From: Pogonophryne albipinna
Lineage: Eukaryota > Chordata > Actinopteri > Perciformes > Artedidraconidae
DNA length: 64,000 nt
Assembly (NCBI GenBank): GCA_028583405.1
Contig: CM053260.1
Coordinates: forward strand, 12,174,660-12,238,659
Reading direction: 5' to 3'
Shown here: one piece after another, positions 1-11,668 of the stretch
How positions within the stretch are numbered: the first letter of the stretch is position 1
Layout of the letters: each line of letters begins with the position of its first letter
The notes under the pieces: generated by a model
Told to the model about the DNA's origin: nothing
The model's database searches: none
What the model saw: the letters and a program-made list of their open reading frames with translations, nothing else
Program-made: the position numbers and the translations under genes

Positions 1-512
1 TTTTAGTTTGGACCCCCCGAGGCAGGTGAAAGCTCGGCCTGAGCTTCTGTTAGAGGATCAGCGCTGCAGATGCTTACTGACACCAGGGCTCGGCCTAATT
101 ATGCCTTTCACAATTTTAACAGTCCATGACGCCTAATTCTTGTGTAAACAGTGTTTTCCATCCATTAGAAGTAGGGACTAAAATGCCTTGACACACACCG
201 TTTTGTTCTATGTAAGTTGTGTTTACTGAAATACCAGAATTGGCACTTCCTGTTGGCCAGGTTTCCTTTGAAAAAACTGTTTTATTCTCAGTGACATTTT
301 CCTGTATCACAGGTAAAATAAAGGTGTTTTGTGAAATGTTTCTCACCTGTTTTAAGTTTATTTACATTTATTTTTGTATTGCCTACTGTATTGTGCTTAT
401 TTATTTGCCCTTTGTGAGAGATGAATTTTGCTTTATTTTAAAGTCTGTATGAATCTTTGTATAATAGTAGTTTTACACAAATAACTTGACACACATATGA
501 TTTCCTAACATC
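1..512. other. Unassigned left-edge sequence
   Basis: I see no exon I can support here. A 76-codon open frame lies on the minus strand (116-346), but I do not recognise its product and it has no splice context or family motif. The stretch is AT-rich and could be intergenic or the edge of an older repeat. Confidence 0.4.
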
Positions 513-514
513 TA

Positions 515-1439
515 CAGTTGCAAGAAAAAGTATGTGAACCCTTTGGAATTACCTGGATTTCTGCATAAGTTGGTCATAAAATGTGTTCTGATCTTCATCT
601 AAGTCACAACAATAGACAAACACAGTCTGCTTAAACTAATACCACACAAACAATGATATGTTTTCATGTTTTTATTGAACACACCATGTAAACATTCACA
701 GTGCAGGGTGGAAAAAGTATGTGAACCCCTAGGCTAAAGACTTCTTCAAGAGCTAATTGGAGTCAGGAGTCAGCCAACCTGGAGTCCAATCAATGAGACA
801 AGATTGGAGGTGTTTGTTAAAGCTGCCCTGCCCTATAAAAAATACACACCAGTTTTGAATTTGCTATTCTTAAGAAGCATTGCCAGATGTGAACCATGCC
901 TCGCACAAAAGAGCTCTCAGAAGACCTACGATTAAGAATTGTTGACTTGCATAAAGCTGGAAAGGGTTCCAAAAGTATCTCTAAAAGCCTTGATGTTCAT
1001 CAGTCCACGGTAAGACACATTGTCTATAAATGGAGAAAGTTCAGCACTGTTGCTACTCTCCCTAGGAGTGGCCGTCCTGTAAAGATGACTGCAAGAGCAC
1101 AGCGCAGAATGCTCAATGAGGTGAAGAAGGATCCTAGAGTGTCAGCTAGAGACTTAAAGAAATCTCTGGCACATGCTAACATCTCTGTTGACGAATCTAC
1201 GATACGTAAAACACTGAACAAGAATGGAGTTCATGGGAGGACACCACGGAGGAAGCCACTGCTGTCCAGAAAAAACATTGCTGCACGTTTGAAGTTTGCA
1301 AAAGAGCACCTGGATGTTCCACAGCACTACTGGCAAAATATTCTCTGGACAGATGAAACCAAAGTTGAGTTGTTTGGAAGGAACACACAACGCTATGTGT
1401 GGAGAATCCAAAGGGTTCACATACTTTTTCTTGCAACTG
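515..1439 (+). mobile_element. Deleted Tc1-like transposon with perfect 33-bp TIRs
   Basis: The ends 515-547 and 1407-1439 are perfect 33-bp inverted repeats. They are flanked by TA at 513-514 and 1440-1441, the Tc1/mariner target duplication. An inner copy of the terminal motif (AAAAAGTATGTGAACCC) lies near 713-729, so the left end has the IR/DR arrangement seen in some fish Tc1 elements. At 925 bp it is well short of a typical Tc1 element of about 1.6 kb. The missing part is the 3' half of the transposase gene, and the coding sequence runs straight into the right TIR. The perfect TIRs suggest a fairly recent insertion. Confidence 0.93.
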
Positions 1440-1453
1440 TACATACAAATTAA
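896..1453 (+). pseudogene. Truncated Tc1 transposase (DNA-binding half only)
   Basis: This 185-codon frame starts [20 protein letters not shown]. Residues 1-110 form the paired-like bipartite helix-turn-helix region, with a GRPVK linker near residue 60. It continues through RKPLLSRKN to WTDETKVELFG, which carries the first catalytic Asp of the DD34E triad. After about residue 170 the frame enters the right terminal repeat and stops, so the second Asp and the Glu are missing. Family transposases are about 340 aa. It should be unable to cut DNA but could still bind TIRs. A TATA-like CCCTATAAAAAA lies near 829-840. Confidence 0.92.
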
Positions 1454-1901
1454 AAACGGATAAATGACACAGGGATTCTTAAAATATTTGTTCTTTCAAA
1501 TGTACACATCCAACACTTAACACGGAGCTAAAAGCTTTTTTTCCCCTCTTGTTACATTCCCTTGTATTCTGTTTGCAAACCACATTCTTCACCACAAAGA
1601 GTATCCGTTACTGTTAGACACTGCCCTATATTTGACATTGTAGAAGAGAGAAACCTGATCATATAGTAAACAGTGGCTGGGTCTATAATTCCACATCCTG
1701 GTTTTAATGTATCACAAGAAGGAGGAGGGCTTTTTTTTTTTTTTTAAACACCTTTCCTCGAAGGCGTGATAGTCAGGGAGTGTTCAGAGATTCAGAAGCT
1801 CTCCTGTATATACAATACTTTGCTGCTGACTGGAAATACTTGACGTACATTTCAAAAGTCTCAGCTCTTTTGGGAACCGAAAGTTCTTTTGATCTCAAGA
1901 T
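1442..1901. other. Intergenic / likely fam3d 5' flank
   Basis: No coding exon is visible apart from sequence leading to the fam3d ATG at 1902. There is a T-tract at about 1731-1746. The last part probably holds the promoter and 5' UTR of the next gene, but I see no convincing core-promoter motif. Confidence 0.4.
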
Positions 1902-4900
1902 ATGAGAAATCGAGGTAAGATTTCACTTTACTTCCAAAACAAGTAGTCAAGGTTTTATGTCTGCCAATCTTCATCTATCTTCTCTTTGTGGTTTCAGCTG
2001 TTCTGCCCCTTGCTGCTGTAATAGTTGTCCTCCTAATAACCTGGACAGTCTCCTTCAATTCATTCGATGTACAGGAGAAAGCAAGGAATATTCTCAGTGA
2101 GCTAAATTTTACTTATTACATCACAAATCTTGAACTACCTCTCCTCATTTGTATTTGCCACATCTTAATATTACTGATCTTTTATTTTAGGGTTCAATAG
2201 AGTTAAGGTTACCAAACCAAAATTCAAAACAGGTACATTTAATCATGATAGATTTTTGACATCATATGCCCTACACATTAACTATGTTTAACTTCCTGCA
2301 AAATAAGAAGTAATTTTCCATGTGCATTTTCAGTTACAACAGCACCCAAGGCAAAGTGCGGCCTCTCCAGAGTCTGTCCGCCCCACCATTTTGCTTTTTA
2401 CATCGTCAGCGGAGCAGCTAATGTAGTCGGACCAAAGATATGTTTTGAGGGTAAAATGTGCGTTATGTTATGGTTAGTACCTGAATTGACAAAGGATTGC
2501 AATGTGTTGTATCTCAACCTTATTTGTATCTCAACAGCATTATGAGCAATGTGAAGAATAATGTGGGATCAGGATTGAACATTGTGGTTGTAAATGGTGA
2601 GTGAAATTTCAGATTTTGCTGATTCTGTACAGTAACACTTCTTGTTTGAGCTCATATTGTGTGGGCTGTATTCCTCAGGGTGCAGAAGTCACTATGAATC
2701 AATCACTGTTCTACTTGGGGCACATGTAGATGTCTGTCCCAGTGGTGCAGATTTGTAGGCCCAGAACTGACTATATATCCCCATTTTGAGCAGCCATTAC
2801 AAAGCAAACTGATTCAACATTTGGTTTTTAAAGGTAATCTATTATGCAAAATCCACTTTGTCATGTCTTTTATACATAAACATGTGTCCCCTCTGCGTAA
2901 AGAGATTCTGAAAGTTTCAGGAAAAATGATTCTCTCTCTTTTTGTCCTGATCCATTTATTTAAAAACTTGTCTGAAAATGAGCTGATCAGATTTTGGCCA
3001 CTTTATGATGTCATAACGATTGTTTGGCTTGTGTCACCATTAGCCAATAACAAGCCAACCAAGGTAACCCCCCACCTTATCACCTGAATCTCCTCCTAGA
3101 GCACCATGGTGTTCTTTGTAACCAAATATCTCTCAGAGGGGCGTGGGGAGTGGCTCCTTATTTTTCATCTAAAGTAACAGACAGAGAATCAGCACTTTTG
3201 AAACAGAGGGGATCAGAGGCGCGGGAAGGTATTTTGAGTGGGGGTGCTGAGGTGAACACTATTACGGGCACTATAGAGTACGCACAAAAGCACTCCCCAC
3301 ACGCAAACACACAGTACACCCGCTACTGTTACAATGAAGGCTCGATAATCAGCTCACAGCATATAGGCAGGGGTAAAGTGCTATTTTTTACGAGTGGGGA
3401 ACGGACCTCACCTCCTCTAGGGGGGTCCGGGGGGATGCTCCCCCGGGAAGATTTTTTTTAAATATTGAAGTTAAAAGCATCAATCTGGTGCACTTTGAGA
3501 GCAACATTGAGAGATCTATGGATACATCTCTCAACACCCAGATGAAACACAACTGTAAGCAGATGTTCTTTTTCTTTATGGATATTTTACAAATCACTCT
3601 CCTTTCAAACTGTATTCTTGTTTTACTGCCATATAGTATTTCATAACTGTTTTTCCTTTATTCTCATATTTTTTTTATAACTATAATGATCATATGAAGG
3701 TGTGCCGCGGAAATAATCTTTTCAATAATTTGTGACCAAACCGTTTGAGACCCACTGAGATAACTTAGACTAAAGTTAACTATCTAAACACTCAGAGAGT
3801 CCTTTAGCTCACCTGAGCCTCTCAGTCTGAGAGGACAGCTCTCCTCCAGCTTGTTGTGGAACAAACAGCTCCGTTAGTGCAACTAGCTAACTCTCTCTCT
3901 CTCTCTCTCTCACACACTAAATGCGCTATTTCCGCACACACACACACACACCCAGAGCCGAGCTTGAATGACACAAGCACACTTTTATTTCCATGCAACT
4001 CTCTGATTGGTCTGGTGTCTTGCCTCTGTTGCATTCACTGAACACTGGAAAATACAGTCCTGCCGTCCTTTCTAGTGTCATGATAGTGATCATTGTATTC
4101 ACAATACAATACATCCTCCGTGTTGCTCTCAGGGACATGTATGTCACTTCAGCTGCATAATACAAAAACAAATTGAAGTATACGATATGTTGATGACATC
4201 TTCAGAGCTCTTTTACGATTATATTTGAGTTTTGAACTTGGACGCAGCAGTTTTTAAAACAATCTTGTCTAAGGTTAATTTACCAGCTGTACTGGAGCTT
4301 CTGGTCCTATTCTATGATTTTCATCACACATGAAATGGGAAAAAACCTTGAAGTGCTCCTAAAATAGGATAATATAACTTCTTTACTTCCATAACAATTG
4401 GGTAAATGCCATCTGCTGATGAAGATCATGTGATATGATCAAAAGCTTCAGAAGAGTTGAGGATCTACTTTGGTCCGTTATGATATGAAATAACGTGTTT
4501 TTCTTCCATCTCAGGTGAAAATGGAGATGTGGAAACATTTGCCTACCTTAATATGCAAATTGGAAGTAAGAGTTTTCTTAGTTTTTTTTGTTCTTGTTTT
4601 AAATAAAAAAGTTTAATTGAAACCTTCAGATGATGTTTTTTAATATCAAAAGATGCAGATGCCATCCTGGCATACCTGAAGAACATAGATCCTGGAATGA
4701 TTGTCTTGGTGGCCTCGTTTGATGATGTGACAGCAAAGTAAGTCCACATCTCAATGATTCAACAGCTGACACGGTTTCATATCACACAACATGACCCTCT
4801 TTTACTACTTTGTGGCAGAATGACAGACGAGATGAGGGAGGTGTTTGTCGGAATGGGAAGCACTTTGATCACGTCTGTGAAGCACAGAGATAACTGGGTG

Positions 4901-5176
4901 TTTGCTGGAGGAGCAGGGAGAGACAACAAAAGCCTCTTTGAGAAGGTTAGTGAGCCTGCTCCATTTGTGTCAGAAAAGACATCTATTTTAAAGAACACTT
5001 AAAGTAAAAAACAAGTAAAGGTGAGATAATTGATGGAAAAAGCAATGTCTTCTTCCCTGTCCATCCGTCAGCAAGCTGCTAATGATGAGAGCACCAACGT
5101 TTATGGAGATTGGCCGGAGATTGTGGAGCTGTCTGGCTGCTACCCAAGGACCCTTACTGATGGAAAAGTTTTGTGA
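1902..5176 (+). CDS. fam3d: FAM3 family secreted cytokine-like protein, best fit FAM3D
   Basis: Nine coding exons: 1902-1914, 1998-2096, 2191-2232, 2334-2457, 2538-2596, 4515-4565, 4653-4737, 4819-4945 and 5072-5176. They total 705 nt (234 aa), and all joins keep frame. The N-terminus has a short basic start and a hydrophobic signal/anchor helix (LPLAAVIVVLLITWTVSF, residues about 7-24). The FAM3/GG globular domain follows, with CGLSRVCPP, FYIVSGAANVVGP, MSNVKNNVGSGLN, VLVASFDD and DNWVFAG, ending in the WPEIVELSGCYP block; the four domain cysteines are present. FAM3 proteins are secreted metabolic regulators. The D assignment rests on the MSxVKNNVGxGLN region and on the neighbouring fam107a. 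FAM3A or FAM3C is the alternative. The donor of exon 4 (AT|gtgcgt) is weak but is the one that keeps frame. Confidence 0.88.
2828..3212 (+). repeat. TTAA-flanked MITE family 1, copy A (3'-truncated)
   Basis: It starts after TTAA (2828-2831) with AGGTAATCTATTATGCAAAA and follows the sequence of the copy at 38,598 until about 3,212. There it switches abruptly to an unrelated repeat. It lies in fam3d intron 5. Confidence 0.75.
3213..3880 (+). repeat. Unclassified interspersed repeat, copy 1
   Basis: The segment around 3,430-3,570 (CCCGGGAAGATTTTTTT, then a stretch on 'CATCAATCTGGTGCACTTTG') recurs on the opposite strand at about 55,380-55,547. GGGGGTCCGGGGGGATGCTC precedes it. I could not identify a superfamily. 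It interrupts or abuts MITE copy A in fam3d intron 5. Confidence 0.6.
3889..3952. repeat. (CT)n and (CA)n microsatellites
   Basis: A CT run at about 3889-3911 and a CA run at about 3935-3950 are separated by a short non-repetitive spacer in fam3d intron 5. Confidence 0.9.
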
Positions 5177-6577
5177 TGAAAAGGAGAACATGACTTATTT
5201 AGGACTTTACTGTGGAAATCCAATATTACTTGTTCACAATGTTTTTGATGCATTGAGTAACTGCATTATAGTTTACTTGTGGCTTTAGTTAGAGTTAGTA
5301 TTAAGACGTCTGAGCCAAATTTGTCATTAATGATTCTCGGTTATCTAAATTCAATTGACTGGACTTGACTAGCGCTGTTTATTCTAATATAAAATGCAAA
5401 GTAAAAATTCAAGGAATGGAAATTTGTGCAAAATTGACCCATTGACAAAGTTCAATATCAACAAAGGAGACTGGATATGTTGAAACTATCTATGGAGGAA
5501 TGAGGAATATCCCAAGAGTTTTGGCATGGATAATATTTGTTCTGCTAAAGAAAAGGCAGAACAAATATGTGCTACAGCATTGTTCTTAACATGGAAACAC
5601 ATGTATTAGTTTTCCATTTCAATCTGTACACCAGAGGAGAAAGAGGTTCAGAACCTTATCTTTAGTTTGGATACAGTGTGTTACGCCCCACCCTTAGGTG
5701 GCCCTATGGGGATAACACAATTCCACCACTGACCCAAATACAACACAGACACCTTTAAAATGATCAAATGCATAGGATTTATTATAATCAAACATGTGAC
5801 GTGCACAAATATCCATCCTGGGATGTGAGGCAGAAACACAGCAGTCCCCCCGCCAGAGCCCCCCCCCCCCCTTCTGCTTCTGCTGGCACTGGAGTTGTAA
5901 GACTTCCATGTGCACCTGGCAGCACACCTGGGCAGGGGAACTAGAGGAATGAAGGAGCAGGGAACATATACAGCCGTAGTCTAAAAATGAACAGTTTCAA
6001 GAAAAAAGAAAAGAAAAAACTGAATTTCAGCAGAGCTGGTCAAAGTGCCGCTAGTCTGTGTATGTAAAGCTCATCTTATTGTCCCACATCGGGGTCCAGC
6101 CACCTCCAAAGGGGCAAATCAACAATGCGAAGGGTCTTGAGATAATGATTGAGAGAACAGCAATTATTTAAAATAAGATTCTGATAAACAAATTTCTATA
6201 ATGAATTAGCATTTCACCAAAGCTTATTTTATTCATGCAATGTTGGATACTTTGACCTCTCTGGAGCTGAAGAAGTTAAACCACACATATTTAAACCAGC
6301 TTAATGTTTAACAATAGCAGTTTACTTTAAAATGAAGTACTTGTTCATTGAATATTCTTCCAGCACTTTTGGCCTGTTCTCCAGGGTGTGTCTTCCACTC
6401 GGTCGCTGCTTCCCTGGTAGCACCGACATTGGTCAAAACACAGAACAGTTTGCTCTCTCTGGCGTTATTGGCTGATGGAGTAGAGAGGGAGAGGGAGAGC
6501 AACCTCATATTATTATCACAACTCTGTCCATTGTGAGTTCACTGTGCAGAAACTGAATCTGGATTCAGACCGACGAC
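5177..6577. other. fam3d 3' flank and fam107a 5' flank; possible old LTR fragment
   Basis: The first few hundred bases after the fam3d stop are probably its 3' UTR, but I could not pick a clear AATAAA signal. Around 5,679-6,110 there is a GC-rich tract (TGTTACGCCCCACCC, then a C-run near 5,858-5,871, then CCCACATCGGGGTCCAGCC). It resembles an LTR-type repeat, but I found no matching flanking duplication. The last about 240 bases probably hold the fam107a 5' UTR and promoter. No supported ORF is present. Confidence 0.4.
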
Positions 6578-9500
6578 ATGGGGGTCACACATGGAAAGAA
6601 GGTACGTTTGTAAATGTATATTCTTCATTTATTTTCTCTGTCTTTCTCTTTAAAACATAACACGTGTGCTGTTAAAATAATCCAGCAGAAGCATCCATGT
6701 GTCAAAATACTTTCTTGTGTGTTAGAGAAGACACTAACAGATCCTGAAAAACCAAAACTATGTTTTAAATGTGTGTTCTTGATCACCTTTAAGCTTTTTT
6801 TTGTTGTTGACAGTTTCCTGATCTGTTATTGTTATCTCTACTTTTTATTTCCCAAAGAAAGCAAGGGCTTAAACCAAATACAGATTTTTATCCTGTAAAA
6901 CAAGCCTTGCCAACACTGGAAAGTAAGCCCTGGAGAGTGTTTACCCCGTCATGTCCAATTAATTCTCCCCACAAAATATCCACTGTCTAAGCCTTGGCCA
7001 AACAGCATGACTCTTCCCTCTTCAACCGAACTGCTGCCAGCAGCAAACTTGTCATTAAAATGCCTCAGCAAGATTGCACCTTATTCTCATTCTGAAGATT
7101 TATTTAAACTTTACTTTATCTGAATAATTCAAACAGGTTTTGGAACAAATTCAGCCAAGTTGCAGCAGAATGGCAACTAATGCCAAAGCCACAACAAACA
7201 TTATGTAACACGTACATTGATCAGTGAAAATGTAACCAGTAGATTGTGCTCAGAGCAAAAAAAAAGAAGTTTGCCATAATTTATCTACAGTCGTTTATCC
7301 AACAACAGAAACCAAATGAATGACTTATTTCAGCAGTCCTGTCCGAGTCCAAACAAACGAATCACTCTTGTCTCGACTATTATTTCTGCTCAAACTCCAG
7401 AAAATGAGAGTTTCAGTGGGAATCAGACTGTGTTTTGTTTGATCCTTGTCATTAATGAGGTGGCAGCCCTCCACCGTCAGGGCTCTCGCTTCACTGGACA
7501 TGTGGAACAAGAGATGACACTTCATTTGTCCGTCGCATAAAATGGCTTTGTGATGCTTTCAACTCTCTCTCTGTCTCTGTCATTTGCATGAAACTGCATT
7601 GGTGACAGACTGAGAGATGTGTATCGTTTATCTGCAATTGTGTGTCACACTATGTACACACTTTTATATTAAAAAAAAAAAGCAATCGCAGATAAATTGG
7701 TAATAACTACTAACACATTTTCATATTTTATTCTATTTGACATGGCATCTTCTGTTGACAGAGAGATCTTCAACATCCTCCAGAGACGCACCTGAACGTG
7801 TCTGGTGAGAGATCTGTCTGTTAAGATTATTATCATTGTAATAAAAGGAGGGGTAAACTGTGACTTTATGAGAATAACAACTGGGCAGAGGTGGCACAGA
7901 TAAAGGTGGATCTGTAGTCACAGTAGTATTTTCTTTAGAAGTCATTTTCTTTATTCTAAGCGTCATTAAAGAGTAAAAGTGTCAACCAGAGTTTTTTAAG
8001 TAATGTCTGTAAAATGTGTTTTAAAGCAAGACTATGTACATTTTGATTATAATAATAACACATTGTGACTTAACCAAATGAATATATGAATCCTTTATCG
8101 ACAAAACACAGATTTTCTGTTACTTGGTCTGGCATGACCAATAGCTTTTGGTGGCTAATGTTTGCTAACTACTTTACACTTTTTACAGTTTAGTCATTGT
8201 TGTTATATTTGAACACACATGCACACAAAGGACATAAAGTAAGATTACAGTGATGGAATGCCCTACAGCAGGCAAGAAGTAAGTTACCAGTGCATATACC
8301 CACAGGGTTTGTACTTTAAAGGTCCCCTATTATACAGTTTTTCCTCAATATATTATCGGTCTCAGATATATACAAAACATGTCTCTGAAGTGTTTTGCTC
8401 CAAATACCAAACAGATCATTGTAGCATCCCATAATCCCCTCTGTTTCAGTCCCGTTTCAAAAATGCTGATTCTCTGTCTGTTACTTTAGATGAAAATAAG
8501 GAGCCACTCCCCACGCCACCAATGTGATAACACAATGGTGCTCTAGGAGGTGATTCAAGTGATAAGGTGGGCGGGGGTTACCTTGGTTGGTGATTGGCTA
8601 ATGGTTACACAACCCAAAACATCGTTATGACATCAAGGTGGCCAAAATCTGATCAGCTCATCTTCAGACAGGTTTTTATATAAATGGATCAGGATAAAAA
8701 GTGAGCAAATATTTTTTCCTGAAACTTTGAGAATCTCTTTACACAGAGGGGACACATGTTTATGTAGAAAAGACATGAAAAAGTGGATTTTGCATAATAG
8801 CCAGGTGACCTTTAACTGTACAGTTCCCAAGGCAAGTTTCCATGTCATTTCATGACTATGTGAGGCTGCAGTTTGTGGTATTTCCAGAGGTCTTGATATC
8901 AGGAAGAGCACTGTAAATACCTGTGTCCCTCCCTCTGTCAATACATGAGGCTTTTCAGTCATTTGAGGCTTGGAGAGAAGCAACAAGTCAATCAGGTTTT
9001 AGTCAGACAGATGAGCTGATCAAATGTTTATTTCATCTGGTGGTATCAATAATAAAGTTTGGTAGGTCCTTGAGGAGATACTTGCCATGTGATTTTAATA
9101 CAATGTAAGGGGTTATTTATTCAGCATGGTTGTTATCACTCTATGGAGAAATATGGTCTCTGCATGGTGTCAAATGTTCTTTATTCCTATATCGTACTGG
9201 AAAATATATAATCTGTATGTTTTTTTCTCTTTTGCCTCAGTAATGCAGATACAAAAACTTGAACAGCAAAACAGATACTGGGAGCTCCAGGCTTCTCTGT
9301 CCCAACTACAGAGTGAGGAGGAGAACAGTAATCTCATCAGACCCCAAAAACCTCTCAATCCTTTAACAGCCTCCAAGAGCCACCAGGAGCTCCACAAAGA
9401 ACTGCGGATGACCCACAACAGGTTGTTAAAGTAACACAGATTCGAGTAAAAACACTCACACTTCACCTTCGTTTGTTTTATGAATCATAAAGTCCTTCTG

Positions 9501-10511
9501 TGTTCCCGTCAGCAGAGTGCACCAAGAAGGAAAGACTGAACTCCAGAGGGCTTTAGAAAAGAGAAGATGGGAACAAAGGGTGAAGGCGAGCAGGGATCAG
9601 GAAGAAGCGAAGAGGAGCAGATCACCATTTCATCAGGAACTGCTCAAAAGACAACAGAGGCTAGAAAAGGTTTGCACACAGTAGTTAACAGTATAAAAAA
9701 ATATCTTGTCAAGATCTATCAATCAAATCCAAGGAAGAGTATACAGTAGGGCCAGGCACAAGGGGAAGCAAATGGGTCAAGGACGTTTTTTTATTGATTT
9801 AGCATTTTCTTGTTTTGTTTAAAACACATGTTTGAGTATAGTTTCTCGAGTTCTCAACTCTATTCTTAAAAAGCTTGTTTTTGTTGTCCTAGCTGACACT
9901 AATACTGTAACCTTATTCTCATGTCAACTTTATTCAACCTTTTTCTCAAACATTGTCATTGTATTCTCAACATTATTCTTCAAATTCTAAACTTCCTCTT
10001 CCTCCTCTAACTTGTTCTTCTCATTGCCCTAACACTCTTTCATACCAACATCATAATATATCAATTACATTTTGAATTGACTTTGAATTTCTTTACATAT
10101 TCTGAAACCAAACATGAGTGTGTCATAATATTACATTTTCAGTATTTCCTCACAGAAGATATAGTACATTGATAAGAGCATCATGTAGTTCTGCAGTCAG
10201 CCAGTGGGGGGCAGTGCAGGCATTGTCTCAGACACTGCAGAAGTCCAGCCTGAGCTTCTACAAGAAAAAAAACATTGATCATGACTTCATAATGCTCTAG
10301 TTATATGAACGATATGAACTGTTATATGAAATATTAAGATGTATGGTACTCATAAACAAGCATAGGCTACACAGTGCTTTTTAACTAATATGTTGCATAA
10401 TGTATTTTAATATCTCCACAGTTCGAGAGAGACAAGGGACAACAGCGAGAGGGCCCAGAGTTCCTCCGAGTCAAAGAGAGACTGAGACGAACAGCCGTGT
10501 TAGATGCATGA
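6578..10511 (+). CDS. fam107a: FAM107 family actin/stress-associated protein, FAM107A-like
   Basis: Four coding exons: 6578-6601, 9249-9421, 9516-9669 and 10422-10511. They total 441 nt (146 aa; human FAM107A is 144 aa). The N-terminus is MGVTHGKK joined to IQKLEQQNRYWEL. The family core follows (LIRPQKPLNP, SKSHQELHKEL, then the charged coiled coil ELQRALEKRRWEQR and PFHQELLKRQQRLEK), ending GPEFLRVKERLRR. FAM107A (DRR1/TU3A) binds actin and responds to stress. The SKSHQELH wording and the neighbouring fam3d favour 107A over 107B. Exon 2 has two acceptors 8 nt apart (after 9240 or 9248). Only the downstream one continues MGVTHGKK in frame; the upstream one gives a stop and would force a start at ATG 9243. 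Exon 3 has a CAGCAG tandem acceptor. Confidence 0.88.
8316..8815 (-). repeat. TTAA-flanked MITE family 1, copy B (full length)
   Basis: About 490 bp bounded by TTAA on both sides, with ends AGGTCCCCTATTAT and a diverged inverted partner (ATAATAGCCAGGTGACCT). It is the reverse complement of the copy at 38,594-39,101. It lies in fam107a intron 1. The TTAA target and purine-GG ends suggest a Kolobok- or piggyBac-type non-autonomous element; I recall TTAA for both. Confidence 0.85.
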
Positions 10512-11487
10512 GGAAAATAAGTGTGGACGTTTTGAGTGTATGTGCATGTGTTGTGTTGAAAGTCAGCGCAATGGACTGTTGGTAATAATAAGTGGAGAGA
10601 CTTGTATTCACTGTTACTGTTAACATAATAATCAGATAAGGTGACGTAAGACATGTGGCAGTGGATGGTTCCAGTGGTTAAGTGAGCAAAGGTGAAACAG
10701 GTAAAGTAAAGTAATTGTCTTTAAATATCAAGGATCACATAGATGAGAAATGCATGACTGATCTATTAAGACATCACTGGATTGTGATGTAATAACAGCA
10801 GAAAACTGGATTACGTAAACACAGTAGATGCACATGTATACGTTTTCATTTTAAAGTTAATTTACATGGTAATGTGTTACAGTTTTCTAATTGTAATGTC
10901 TGTAATGACTCATAATACTCGTAACTTTAATGTTGTCAGTATAATAAGGAATTTTTCAATGTATTTTTGGGCATTCACTTTACCCTGTAAATATCATTGT
11001 TTTATGTAAGGTCTATTTTATAATGTTGAGAAGCATAGTTAACAATCGGATTCGTCTGTCAAGGTCAATGATGTCCACAATGAGAATTGGTGTAAAAGAG
11101 ATTACAATTAAAATATCTTGTGTCCATAGTGTGCCGTAAGTAATGTTTACATTGACAAAAGATATTCAACAACATGCAATACATTTGTTTTTGTGACATA
11201 TTAATGTATTTCCAATGTCATGATATATGCAGGAAAAGTCACAAATGCGTTTTTTGTGAACATTTATTTTATTATGAATGGCAGGAGGTGAACATTGAAT
11301 TAAAAAAAGATAGTATACATGAATCTTGTTATGAAATGATAATTATCAGTATACCAATTATTACCACATGAATCATCCAGCTAATATATATATATATATA
11401 TTTATTTGAATATGATGTGTCTTGGAATGGCCATCAGCACTTATCATAATTATCACGATATAAGGGAAAGTTTGATAAGTAAATAAA
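10512..11487 (+). other. Probable fam107a 3' UTR
   Basis: AT-rich sequence without supported ORFs follows the stop codon. It reaches a candidate poly(A) signal AATAAA at 11,482-11,487. A short (TA)n run lies near 11,384-11,402. Confidence 0.5.
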
Positions 11488-11662
11488 GAGGTCAAATAAG
11501 TGAGATTTTTTCAGTTATGAGAATACATTGTATTTGGCATATAATGTGATATCAGTTTAAAAAGAGTTTGAATCGCTTACACTTCTTTACGAATCACAGA
11601 TTTATGCAACATTTCAACGTTGTTGAACAATGACAGAACACACAATGCATAGACAAGGAGGT

Positions 11663-11668
11663 TTTATT
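11663..11668 (-). promoter_or_regulatory. Candidate camk1 poly(A) signal
   Basis: TTTATT on the plus strand is AATAAA on the minus strand. It lies about 180 bp from the candidate fam107a signal, so the two convergent genes may end almost back to back. If it is used, the camk1 3' UTR would be about 2.4 kb. Confidence 0.35.

Noticed and set aside
116..346. 76-codon minus-strand frame near the left edge as a possible gene
   Set aside because: No recognisable domain, no splice context and no support beyond being open; the composition fits chance or an old repeat.
3150..3461. 103-codon plus-strand frame in fam3d intron 5
   Set aside because: It crosses the junction between MITE family 1 and another repeat, so it cannot be a single ancestral coding sequence.
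5679..6110. Possible complete solo LTR in the fam3d-fam107a interval
   Set aside because: The start TGTTACGCCCC and GC-rich body look LTR-like, but I could not find a matching end and target duplication, so it is noted only as a possible fragment.
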